NCBI GenBank assembly: GCA_020081605.1
Contig: JAHREC010000011.1
Location: 4,836,001 to 4,900,000 of the forward strand
From: Albifimbria verrucaria
Lineage: Eukaryota > Ascomycota > Sordariomycetes > Hypocreales > Stachybotryaceae
Direction of reading: 5' to 3'
DNA length: 64,000 bases
Shown: piece after piece, positions 35,601-46,696 of the stretch
Position numbering within the stretch: the first letter of the stretch is position 1
How the letters are laid out: each line of letters begins with the position of its first letter
Notes under the pieces: model-generated
What the model was told of the DNA's origin: nothing
Databases searched by the model: none
Seen by the model: only the letters and a program-made list of their open reading frames with translations
Translations under genes and position numbers: made by a program

Positions 35601-37866
35601 ATATGATAAGCTGGTACGCAGGCTCTGGGAAATCCTGCAAAGAAGCGGATTAGTTACCATATCTAATGCCGGCCCAGAGGGTATGCCACTGTCTGCTGGT
35701 ATAATAACACGGAGCAGCCGTATAGCTGAAGGACGCCCGGCATCACAATTATTAGAGGAGTTTGGACACAAATTTCCTTTCTTCCATGACGAGACAAGAT
35801 TGATTGGCCTCACTGGTCCTCAATTAGCCAATTGCCTAAGCGGCAAGACCGACTCTGTGGCATTGATGTTCGGTAATTCCAACGCTCTCAAGATAATGGA
35901 GGACTATTACGGCAACTCCCCATCTCCGCGACACTGACTGAGCAACTGTGTGTCTTCCTCACAACATTGCTACTTCAAGACCCCATAGTAGGGTCTCGCC
36001 GGCCTGTGCGTATTCTTGAAGTTGGCGGAGGCACAGGCGGAACGACCAAACATCTAGCTGAGGCGCTTCAAAAGGCGGACATCTCAACTGAATATACTTT
36101 CACGGACATATCTTCAAGTTTAGTGAAGAAAGCAAAAGGGAAATTGGAGCGAAGGTATCCCTGGATATCCTATGCGACTCTAAATCTAGAAGATGAGGTT
36201 CGACCAGATCTTTTGGGGCAGTTTGATATAGCATTGGCGACCAACACTGTGCATGCCACCACAGATCGTATCGCTTCGTGCCGCAGGCTTCGAGAAACAC
36301 TGAAACATGGTGGCGGACTTCTTGTTCTCGCTGAGCTTACCTGCCACATTGATTGGTGTGATATTTGCTTTGGTCTTCTAGATGGATGGTGGCTAGCAGA
36401 TGGGCCCATAGCGCCGTTGCAGACTGCAGAAGAGTGGATGTCGACATATTCGCGTGCTGGATTTACTTCTATGGCGTACTCAAGCAGTTCAAATCCCAGA
36501 ACTAATACAGCACAGCTACTGGTAGCCTGTAACACCCGGTGGGAGTCATCTAAGAATTGTGTACCAGTGACGGTTGTCAACGGTTTCGGTGGTAATAAAA
36601 GCGATAAAGAGAAACCAGGGAGAGGCAATTATCGCCTGGACACAGCCGTTTACAAGGAAATCGACGGTGTTCAGATTCACGCCGATATATACTATCCCAA
36701 GGAACCGTTGCCAGAGGCTATGCCCATTGGTATGTCGTCTGCCTAGCTACGGCAATCCTCCCAAATTTTAGCAAGATATTAGGCGTTTCTAATCATGTCT
36801 ATCTCGTGTCAATAGCGCTGATGATACATGGGGTGGCCACATGACACTCTCACGCCGTGCAGTTCGTCCAGCACAGACACGCTACCTACTCAAGCAGGGC
36901 TTGCTGCCGGTGTCAATTGATTACAGGCTTTGCCCTGAAGTAAACCTCTCTGAGGGCCCTATAACAGACGTCCGTGATGCTTATGCATGGGCTGTTACTG
37001 TGCTACCCCAGATTGCTTTAGAATCTGGGATTCGACTTGACCGGAGTCGGGTCGTTGCCATTGGTTGGTCAACAGGTGGTCATCTAGCCATGTCTTTAGG
37101 TTGGACAGCACAGGCATTGAAGCTTTCACCACCAAGCGCCATCTTGAGCTTTTATGGGCCAGTTGACTTTGAATCGGGAGGTTAGTAATTACCGCCTGTC
37201 TCTCTTCCTCTCTTAGCTTTTGTAATTTTCACTAATGGAACTTGAACTCTCATAGAACTCGACAATGCCCGTTTTACCGCCTTTCGAGCACCCCAAAGAA
37301 ACCTACAACAGATAATCAGTAGTCTTCCTATGAAGCCAGTGAGTAAAAGCTCCGCTAACTCATAGGAAAAGTAATTTGTTAACATCGACATCTTTCCCAA
37401 TACTAGACGACAAATTCTAGTTCTACCCGCGACCGTTCTGACCTAGGCTGGATTTGTGAAGACGACATTCGCTCAGACCTTTGCTTACCATATCTCAGCA
37501 AGGAATCGCTTTGCCAGTTTTACTGAATGGCATTGGGACATCTACAGGGGCAGCGTTTCGGAGACTGAATTTAACACCACCTGGGCCAGAGCAAATTGCT
37601 TCGATTAGCCCCTTGCCCGACTACGTGCTGGAGATTACTCGGTTCCAACTTTCATTGCTCACGGCACTCGTGATGAAGTGGCCCCATTTTCTGCCGCCGA
37701 GAGATTTGTAACTGAACTGAGAAGTCAAAATATTCGCCATGGCTTTTTGCCCGTACATGGAAGCACCCACATATTTGACGTAGATGTGGAAGAGGGATCA
37801 CAGAAATGGGAGAACACTGTGGCTCCTGGCTATCTATTCTTACTGGAGGTGTTGAATATGGCATAA
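29626..37866 (+). CDS. non-reducing polyketide synthase, SAT-KS-AT-PT-ACP-ACP-CMeT-TE
   Basis: Domain order with landmarks: SAT (29626-30700; GYCGG active-site Cys), ketosynthase (30830-32110; Cys at about 31345 in [23 protein letters not shown]), malonyl transferase (32420-33330; GHSLGE), product template (33690-34590; His in [14 protein letters not shown], Asp in SCDAVLLD), two carrier proteins (Ser at 34865 in GLDSLG and at 35183 in GIDSLS), C-methyltransferase (35430-36530; [11 protein letters not shown]) and a C-terminal α/β-hydrolase (GWSTGG Ser near 37069, Asp in GTRDEV, His in GSTHIFD). No KR/DH/ER, so it releases an aromatic, C-methylated acid, probably a methylated orsellinic-acid type; that is inferred from architecture. 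All catalytic residues are present. Small introns occur in the TE part (for example 36734-36815 and near 37180-37255). About 13 one-base losses break the frame, at 29881, 30529, 30711-30722, 31640-31660, 32172, 32805, 33838, 33923, 34513, 35582, 35918, 36830 and near 37610; an unclear junction at 34030-34080 may be an intron. Probable undercalls. Confidence 0.92.
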
Positions 37867-38726
37867 GATGGATATCAAGTTATTTGTTATTTTAGTTATT
37901 TAGCCCTTGGGGTGTCTTGGAGTTTACACGAATCGATTAATTGATGCCGCTTCTTATTCGGGCCTTCCAACAGCGGCTCGGATGTGTCCGGAGAGATTAG
38001 AATAGGGATAAGATATGAGTAAAACAGGTTGGCTAGGAAGCGTTGCTCTCCTGATGTACAAGGCTAGCCCAGGGTGCACTCACCTACATTTCAAAGTGGG
38101 ATTATTATCGGGCCAGGCATAGATACATTATGGCCATAAAAATTCCCTTGGTGCTTCATGGCGTTGAGGAAAGGGAGTCTGAGGTATTATTGTTAGGAAT
38201 ACACCGTCACATTTGAATCTGACTTATTACAATGTAAACCTTGCACCTAACACTGTGATGAAAGGACAGTATGGAGGGTTACATGGTGTATGAATTAAAA
38301 CGGTACAAGCCTGCATATTTCGCTACAAGCAGTTGAAGGGGTGTAGCCTGGAATCTGTCGTCACATTTCTAACCTGTCATGTCGCATCTCCGGTCCCCAA
38401 GCACATGCGACTGAGAAGGATCTGGGAGCATGTATTTTGTTCCCGCACTATGGAACTGGCTATGATGCCACCTTTGCATTGTTATGCAGTAAGCTATCTG
38501 ATAATATGTGCACCAGAAGGTGGTGGTATGACCAAGGGTGTGAGTAGTGAGATAGGACACCCTTTCCCAATGAATGTTTCATACATGGCACAGAACTAAA
38601 AGTGGATTGCCAGAGTCGCATATTTCATCTCCTTGCTGTACTACTTTTGCTTTTGTGAACATCTGGCATTTTAGTACTTCCAAGTCCTGAGCAGACGATT
38701 GGAAACTAAGTACCTATACAAGAGCA
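37867..38726. other. intergenic between PKS and methyltransferase
   Basis: About 860 bp. A frame at 38333-38599 has no domain. Contains the PKS terminator zone and the promoter of the methyltransferase; nothing else recognised. Confidence 0.5.
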
Positions 38727-39646
38727 ATGGGTACCATACTACCTGATGGTAAGAAGTTCTATTCAGCCGCCTCTCAAATAGGCTCCAAGGACAAAACTGT
38801 AACTTGGTACGAGCACACATTCTCGAATCTACCGGAAGATGCTCGTGAACTGCTTGAGAACTATTCGCAGATTGCTCCGGCAGATATAGAAAATCATGTA
38901 CTTGCGATGGTAAGAAACATTACGCATGTTGTTTTTAATATTGTCAAAGATGGGAATTAACGAAGTCGCAGAGAGATCGAGCTTGGGATATCTATCCATT
39001 CCCTTGCATTGGTCAATTCAAATTTCTCATCCTAAGCCTCTATAGACAACCTTCCTATTCAACAATCTTGAGTCGCTTACAACGTGGAGGCAGATATCTT
39101 GATATCGGCTGTTGCCTAGCTCAAGATCTTCGCAAACTTGTTGCTGACGGCGCGCCGTCTGAGAACCTTTATGGTGTTGAGCTACATGCACCATTCATTG
39201 ACGTGGGATACGACCTTTTTCGTGACAGGGCAACTTTGAGGGCAACATTCATGCAAGCTGACGCCCTAGAACTTGGTGATGAATCGTCGCTTAAGCAGTT
39301 AGTGGGCACCGTTGATTATATCCACCTTGGTATGATTCTTCATATCTTTGGCTGGGATAAACAACGACAACTCTTCGAAAATTGTATCAAGATTCTCAAA
39401 CCGGAATCTGGGTCCATTGTCTTAGGCATAGCTGTCGGCGATGTAGAAGGGATTCAGGGCCCATCAGGCAACTACATGCACAGTGACCAAACGTTCAAGA
39501 AGTTGTGGGAGGAAATCTCTAGAACCACAGGCTTGAGATTTGATTGTAGGGTATCACTTGACAGCGAGTTAGGTATTGCTTCGGCTAAGCAAAAATTCGG
39601 GGTGGATAGAGCAAGGCGTCTGGTATTTGAGGTGGAGAGGTTGTGA
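38727..39646 (+). CDS. class I SAM-dependent methyltransferase
   Basis: Two exons, 38727-38909 and 38972-39646, joined by a 62-bp intron, giving 285 residues without any frame break. After a short N-terminus comes RDRAWDIYPFPCIGQF, a signature of the small fungal methyltransferases of meroterpenoid and related clusters (AusD-like group, recalled pattern). The SAM loop is YLDIGCCLAQDLRKL, motif II is around DALELGD and motif III around IHLGMILHIFGWDKQRQLFENC. AusD-type enzymes form a methyl ester on a polyketide-derived acid; here an O-methylation of a carboxylate or hydroxyl of the PKS product is a reasonable inference. Cytosolic. Same strand as the PKS, 0.86 kb downstream. Confidence 0.85.
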
Positions 39647-39765
39647 TGTTAAAATACGCTGCCATGCTATGGTCGTTGCCCAAATTTGCAGGGTTGAAAC
39701 ACGATATTACAGAAATTATTCTACTATAGTATCTACAATTTCACTGCTCGCCTTCTCACTGTGCC

Positions 39766-41827
39766 TTATGTTGATACTGCTCTGTCAGACCTGGCACAAC
39801 CCCCGTCAACTTCTTCCCACCCCTCGCTGCCGACACAGGCTTCACACCAGAAGACATCCTCAGGATCAATCTTTTTCTTGATTTCTAACAACCGCGGGTA
39901 ATTTTCGCCCCAGAAAGTAGATTGCCAATTTGTCTGGTGTCGGATTGCCTTTGGTTCATGTGCATTAGTTGCTGCTATGGCCTGAAAAGTCTTCAGAGAC
40001 TTACTTCGTTTAGGTATCCTCCAGATTCTGGTTCCAACTTTCTTAAAGGCGTCATACAATTGTTGACAGTTTCAACAGCATGTAATCGTGATACCTCATC
40101 CAATGGCTGAAAGTACTGCTCCATAGCTACGTCGTTACACGTTTAGTGTAAATCAGGATGAAAAGGGACAAAGTTGACACTCACCAAATACAGCATATGA
40201 CCTTCTCCATGCTGGATGAACTGAAATGGTCCCACCCGATGGTTGAGCCTCGTGTACACCTTTTCCGTTAACTAGAAGGACCCTCAGGCCTTGCTGGAAA
40301 CCGCGGCTAGCAGCACATCTGTTTACCTCATATACCTCTGCTGACTCGCTCTTCAAGGTATCAGCCCCAAGCATCCACGTGTCTACGTACTTGTTCAAAC
40401 CAACTGGATCTCTATCGAAGTTCGATTGGATATATGCCAAGTAGGATGGATACGTTTTTGTCCGAATAGCAAAATGAACTCGATCTGCCCCCATCTTTTC
40501 TGGGCCTCTGCCACGATGGGATTCCAGAGTCTGTCAAAGACGGCAGTGCTATTCAAGTTTGGGATAGACAAAGATCCGTATATACCTCCCATATCAACAT
40601 CAGGGCGGTTGAAATCACGGCCATGAGATGGGCTCCACAAGTAGCCTCTCATGCCAGCTTCAACCATGTCTGGAAGTCTACTCATGACTAATGGACCTAA
40701 CCCTAGCGCGACAGTACTATTAGGAGAGGCAGAAAGACTGAAAACTGCAGAAGTAATGCGAGGCGATGGGTAAGTTTTGAGGGTAAAGCGAGTGATAACG
40801 CCGTAGGTTGAGCCTCCACCCTGCATAATATTAGCCACATTCTTGAGCTTTCTTCTCCAGTGCATGTGAGCTTACGCCACGGATGGCCCAGAACAGATCT
40901 TGATTTTGACATTCGTTGAGTATTACGATGTTACCCTGGGGGTCACCATCTCAACTTCAACAATCTGATCCGCACCCAGACCATGGTCAGGCGCCAGTAG
41001 GCCATGACCACCACCCGTAAGGTAGCCCCCAACCCTACTGTCATAGAAGCCCCTCCGACAATAGTATGGTTATACTGGTCTAGAAAGGCATATATGCTTC
41101 CGAATTGACAGCCTGCCCCAGTACTGCTCGTGTAGTCGTTGTTTGAGAGCATGACGGGCACCCTTTAGCTTGAAAGGACCATCTTCAAAGGCCATGCTAG
41201 TCATGTGATGGGTCCAGATTGCAAGAGAACCAGCCCCTGAAGAGCGACCAAGGTAATCATGACCAGTGTTCTTTACGATAAGTCGAACATTATGCTCACG
41301 TGCTAGAATTGGATTTAGTCAATTTTTCTTGACGCCAACGGGTGTCGCAGTAGATTACCAAAATCGACAGCCAATTTCACGTGCTGGGTTGTTGTAGCAT
41401 TGACAGCAAAAGCGGGAAACCCATCATCAGAACAAGGAAGAGCAACATCTGGAAGGCAACTGTTGTTGGTGTATTGTCCCCACATTGAAGAAAATGGGTT
41501 GTCGCTGGGCTATGTTAATCAAGTTCACAGACGCAGAAATGCAAAGCTCTTTGTATTGAACACGTACCTGTGAAGTCTGGACGTGTTCCACGACCCAGAA
41601 ATGGTCTCACAAGCCTCAGAGTCATACTCTGCTCTTTCGGGGTGACAGACTGCACCAGGAGGAGACACTTTGATCAGCCTCCTACCCAAAGCCGAGTCAA
41701 GGTTTTCCCACTCAGCTGTAGATGGCCATTTTGTGGAGCCCGAAGTTGCTTTACAATTCTGTGCTGTAACTTCAATCACCAAGGAAATAAAAGGCACAGC
41801 CCATAATATTGATGTTGATGGCACCAT
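39766..41827 (-). CDS. secreted FAD-linked oxidoreductase 2 (BBE/VAO family)
   Basis: Starts at 41825-41827 with a signal peptide ([22 protein letters not shown]). Multiple exons. The PCMH domain shows [12 protein letters not shown], with His as covalent FAD site; the residue aligned with the second (Cys) attachment site lies in [11 protein letters not shown] and appears to be Ala/Ser, so FAD is probably bound only through His. A C-terminal BBE block is read across the last intron: SFWG-like [20 protein letters not shown], ending [11 protein letters not shown]. Frame breaks by a missing base at 41026-41030 (run of Cs on the plus strand) and near 40390-40400. It differs clearly from FAD oxidase 1 at the other end of the cluster, so the two are not a recent duplication. 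Expected role: oxidative coupling, dehydrogenation or ring closure of a cluster intermediate in the secretory pathway. Confidence 0.83.
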
Positions 41828-42521
41828 CTTGTGTCTCCCACCTTGCCTAGTGGCTTTAACTCGTAGATTATTCGCAAGACTTGAGCTAGCATTACTTCAA
41901 CGCTAGACCCTTCTATATATTTCATTTGCGCTCTGCTATAATTAAGTCTTTGTCTATCGATTTTGTTCATACATGATGGAACGTGTGTCACAACCGCACA
42001 GACCCGGTTCCGCTCGGATGTGGGATATGGCCAATGCGAGAGCGATGCATATCTCCGGTCATACCCCAAAATCCCATAATCTTTCGGAGTAGGCCTCTTT
42101 TTCTTTAGTTGTAGTTGTTGCTGATCATCTGGTGTGGTCCAATGAATAGCTTCCGTGTGTGGCATTGTGAAATTGGTGTGCCCAGATTTGCCTGGCATGG
42201 CTATGTGAGATGATTCAATTCATTGCATTGAACAGGTGCGACCAATACCCCTGTTCTCCGCGACGATCTTTCAAAGAATCATTGCTGAGTCTCTTTGCCA
42301 GCAACAAAAAACCATGTATCTTGCTCGAGGTTAACCCAGGATCCACGATGATGTCTGTGTTACTGGCGAATCAAGTCAGATACCACACCCCACGCAGTCT
42401 GAAACACCTGAGCCTAGACCCTCTCCAACGCGAAAGTGGCGCGGTCTGCGCTCACTATGCTTCCACTGATGTAAGGATCCAATCTCATCCTTTGGGTGCC
42501 AGACCTCATTGACTCTTCCTT

Positions 42522-42965
42522 TCAACGATTGTCCGAGTATCCCATTGCTTTTCTCCACCATGCGCCGAGGCCTCTCTTCGACATTTCTTCGCCAAACTCC
42601 GGGACAGAGACGATCTCCTTGAACGAGGGAATTGGTCCGGAGACTTCTTGAATAAATTCTTTCGCTGGTTTGGACACGCATTGGTAGTCTTTGTATCTCA
42701 AACCTTGGACCGTAGCGACCCAACCTTCTACAGCTGATGCCTCTCGACTTTGCACGTACATGATTCCTGGTGAGCCGCCGCTACGTAGTAGTACGAGTTC
42801 AACATTGAGCAAATGAGCTGCTTTTCTAAGCTTCTGAACTTTTTCCGCGATGTGATGTGATGAGTCCGGATAAGCGAGATATACCGTTGAATGGACATTG
42901 CGATAGGAGACGCGTTTTGCCTCTACGGATTGTCCGGGCAGTTGGAAGAAAGCTGAAGGATAGAG
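42522..42965 (-). CDS. small conserved fungal protein, function unknown, start not defined
   Basis: A continuous frame ends at 42522 and reads upstream to about 42965: blocks such as VHSTVYLAYPDSSHHIAEKV, LLRSGGSPGIMYVQ, WVATVQGLRYKDYQ and SKRGLGAWWRKAMGY. It looks like a conserved cytosolic fungal domain, possibly related to the RWD/DUF1115 type proteins, but the match is from memory of the pattern and weak. An intron probably precedes it (donor near 42999) and a further exon may lie at about 43000-43080. No start codon is clear, so the gene may be 5'-truncated or have a missed first exon. It lies between two cluster genes on the same strand; a biosynthetic role is not evident. Confidence 0.45.
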   Translation of the reverse strand, partial: LYPSAFFQLPGQSVEAKRVSYRNVHSTVYLAYPDSSHHIAEKVQKLRKAAHLLNVELVLLRSGGSPGIMYVQSREASAVEGWVATVQGLRYKDYQCVSKPAKEFIQEVSGPIPSFKEIVSVPEFGEEMSKRGLGAWWRKAMGYSDNR

Positions 42966-43366
42966 ACTAACAGCAATTGTATGCGTTCACCTTACATTTC
43001 CTTCGTTCTCTCCTTTCGATCGCGCCCCTGTTCGCTGGAAGGGAATGGTAGTCAAGACAACATGGATGCCAATGTACAGCAAATTTGGTAGGTGCTTAGC
43101 GCAACTGGCACCAAAAAGCGTGTTACGTAGATGTTTTAGATTACATAATATTATCTAATGATGATCACGGTCGCTGCAGATCGTATCTCCGACAAGTCTC
43201 GATATAGACTAATTGGTTTGTATGGAGTTCGTATTCAATCTAGTTTTCCTTACGCTGAGTTATGAGTAGGCTGATAAATCTCATGCTAAATCGAGAATCT
43301 AAGCATGGCTATTGACAGTGTGCTCCCCCATGATCGCAGCCCCATGACCATCTTTTAAGTCAATGC

Positions 43367-45981
43367 TTATTGGGACACTTCAAGTTTATAGAGCAGGAGT
43401 CTAAAAACCCAATTTTTGCGACCGGTAATGACCTCAAGCTCACTTAAAGTTCCTTCCAGTTGTTTGAATAGTTTGTTCAAAGCACCGAGTGTGGATTTCA
43501 TCCCCTGAGTTCATCAATATTCCTTAATATCATGCGCTTCAGTGCATTGCTTAGCTTGTTCTGCTCTCGTCGAACTTGTAGGGCTTCCTCCAGTTGCCGA
43601 CTTGCAGAACCTAGGTTAAGGCAATGAACTAGAGGGAATGAGATCTTTCCTTCGTCAAGGTCTTCGCAAAAACCTTTCTGGTCCGTATACTACTTCATGT
43701 CAGTCTCAAAGCTGGTTCTTGGACCTTCCAGGGTTGCAGACCTCTTCCGACTTTAAATTCATGTAATCGTCTCGAATCTGGAAATACAAGCCGAGCTGGA
43801 TCATAAAATGATCGATGAGTTTTGCAACACTGAGTATGTTAGACTTGTCTCACCACGTTCTATCCAAGTACTTACCTTGCACTAAGGGTAGCGCTCATAA
43901 GACGCGACATCAAGCGGAACAATCCACCGGTCTCTAAGGAGCTCTATTAGCAATCTGTTGTAATAACTAGCTCTAAACATCTTACTCTTGGAGACCATCT
44001 CAAGATACTCTGCTTCAGTTGGGCAGTGCACATGCCGTGTCCAATACAAGTCGTAGCTCTGTCCCACGTGTAGGTCTCTCAGTTGCTCTGCTTTATAATG
44101 TCAGTCAAGCCGCCATCAGCATTTAAAGTTACGATTCAGGATGCACAAACCTAGCGTGATACCTACTGAGTTTGGTATATCCATTTTCGAGGCCTTGGTC
44201 AAGGCATCGACAATGGCGAAGCTTCCTGCATTTATGGTTTGTGGAACGCCAAATACACTATGTGTAGATGGATGCCCCGTCTAAGCTCTGACCCATCTTC
44301 AATATCGTCTAGCCTGATGAAAATCTAAATAAGATTCACTTTCGTATTACACGTGTACAAGATTTGTCCACTTACATCAGCGAGGCCGAATGAAGGAGTT
44401 TGATTAGATCCTTGACGTCGTTGGTGACCCTTTCCGGCAACCGCGCCCATAAATTGATGCCGTCAATAATCTCTTCGCGGACTCCTTTGGATGGCAGATT
44501 CTCGATGTATGATACTGGCTCTTGTACATGCTATCGCGGTATCAGTACTGGTTTTATACGGAATAATGGGTGAACGGACCTCCAGTCCCAAACACTCTTT
44601 GTTAGGATCGGTTACAGATGCCGTCGTCCAGCTATCGGAGTCGATGGATGTTGTAGGTGAGGATACTCTATTCATCCTATCATCGTTAATGGAAGACTCG
44701 CTTCCCGCACTTGACGATGATACTGAATGCGTAACCTCCATCTCGCATTCCTGCCCGAGTCGAGGGATTTCATCTGGCTTCCCACAGCTTTCACGACTGA
44801 GGAGATTTTCTAGGCCCGCGTTGGCATCATAACGAAATTCTGGATGATATCGTGGACAATTGAGACTCCAAACAACATTCCCGCTGATTTGGTAGGAGAG
44901 TCCTTGCAAATAAAGGTCAATCCGTTTCGACTTGAGAAGATCAGGACGCGTCTCACGTCTGCATAATTGCAGAAACATGTCTTCATATTGGTTGCACGCG
45001 TCCCGAACCATGTTCTTGGCAGTAGGAATGTCAGCACCTGTCCACCTCATGTATAGCCAAACTGCATTAGTTAATCTCTCAGTGCCATCCAATTGAGCTT
45101 CTTCCCATTCTCTGTCAAATGAGAAGTAGTCATTCGCCAAAGCCAGAGAAGCGTAGCATGGTCGTACAATATCCGCCAATAACGAATCTTCTTCTTCGCT
45201 TAGAGCTAAGCCCATACCAAAAAGCATTATGGACTCGACAAATCTATTGGCGTTAGTAGAGTTCTCATTGAATGTCTAGGTTCGACGCAGCTTACGGTCC
45301 TCCAGTATCGACGATTCGAAAATCCAAATATTGTTCTATGCTCTCAAACTCGGTTGACTTATCCTTCACCGTAGTCGAGAGCATCTTTCTCCAAACCTGC
45401 AGTACTCTGTTTGCACATTTCTTATCGGTAGACAATAGCTGCAATATCATTTTCGCTTGTAGTTGCTTCCTTCCGATTTCGATACTTGAATGATTTGACA
45501 CAGCTTCACTCAGGGAAAATTCGTCTTGCTAAAAGTTGATGAATTGGTTAGCTACCGCATACCATTCCCAATATCCTCGCCTGACTTACTCCTGTGATGT
45601 TCAGGTTTTCGACGACGTTGTCGTGAAGAAAAGCGTCTTTTGTCAATAATTAGCATAATATTTTGTTATGACCCTTACATACAAAGACCTACATTCCAAG
45701 ATGTATGACACAAGCTCGAGTCTCTCGGGTTTGCATAATGGAAGGACAACAGCATTGAAATTGCCATTGACAGGGTTGCAGCCCCCAAATTTGGAGGTAG
45801 GACTGATGAGATCTCCCCAATCGGACCTTGCTTGATGACAGCCTATATTGGCCATATATTCATATCTATGCCGTCTCAGTTGGTATCCTTTGCAGAAGCC
45901 ACGGGTGTCATATTGGCTTAAATCCACATGGTATGAGGTATAATCTTCGTCCATTGTAGATATCACAGAATATTTTTGCAA
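43367..45981 (-). CDS. chimeric terpene synthase: class I cyclase fused to a prenyl-diphosphate synthase
   Basis: N-terminal class I terpene cyclase: [14 protein letters not shown], first metal motif in the DNVVE form (FLHDNVVE near 45620), NSE-type motif [13 protein letters not shown] (about 45100) and [16 protein letters not shown]. An Asp/Ser/Thr-rich linker follows. The C-terminal polyprenyl synthase domain has [15 protein letters not shown], the first Asp-rich motif [13 protein letters not shown] (about 44310), the second RDDYMNL (about 43770) and [14 protein letters not shown]. This is the bifunctional architecture of fungal fusicoccadiene-, ophiobolin- and sesterterpene-type synthases, which build C20 or C25 diphosphate and cyclise it. 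Chain length and ring pattern cannot be told by eye. Several introns. One base missing at 44275-44278 (CCCC on the plus strand) and other one-base breaks near 43940 and 44500. Length of about 700 residues fits the family. Start taken at 45979-45981; one or two upstream in-frame residues make it slightly uncertain. Cytosolic. Confidence 0.9.
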
Positions 45982-46696
45982 AGAAAGTACAAAGCCTTAA
46001 TTATTTTGAAAATCAGACAAGTAGGATAGAATACCAGACAATTGCCATGGTTAGAATACACGTAGAGACCTATTTATATGCACGCGAAGGCACCATATCC
46101 ATCTAGCGAGACACCGTGCATCACTAGTACTTGGGTTCCATTCTCCGAAGCACGGTCTGTACGCATGATATCGACGTCTCCACCAGTGATGTCTTGATAC
46201 CGTGATATCGGTAAATACAAGTATGATTGAAATTCATGAATCCTGGTTGATGATGATAGAAAATGGGTGACGGTCCATAAAACTCCAAAGAAGGTTTGTC
46301 CGAAACATATTAACCTACAAAACACATTCCTCCAGAAAGTAACACATTGTTACAAACTGTCGGGTCACAGCGCATTGGTAAAAACTACGCGGTCTATGAT
46401 GCAATACAATGGTCATACAACTCTGATCAAACACAACATTGCAATAGAACCAGGTCCTCGGAGTTTACTCCTTGAAACTAGTGCTTTTAAGAGCTCTAAT
46501 GGCACCTCCTATTAACTTCCTCTGAACTGTCTTTCAAACAATGTAAACTAGATCCACGTCATAGATACGTGTCGCTAACTATTAATCTGCCCTTATACTA
46601 TTCCACAAGTTCACCACTTCACCGCACATTCGGTGATCACTAAGTTCTCCCATTTCAGACCATACAACTCAACCATAACGTATTGACAGATCGATG
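45982..46696. other. intergenic, right border of the cluster
   Basis: Divergent promoters of the terpene synthase (minus) and the Sec14-like gene (plus). Short frames on both strands show no domain. Confidence 0.5.
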
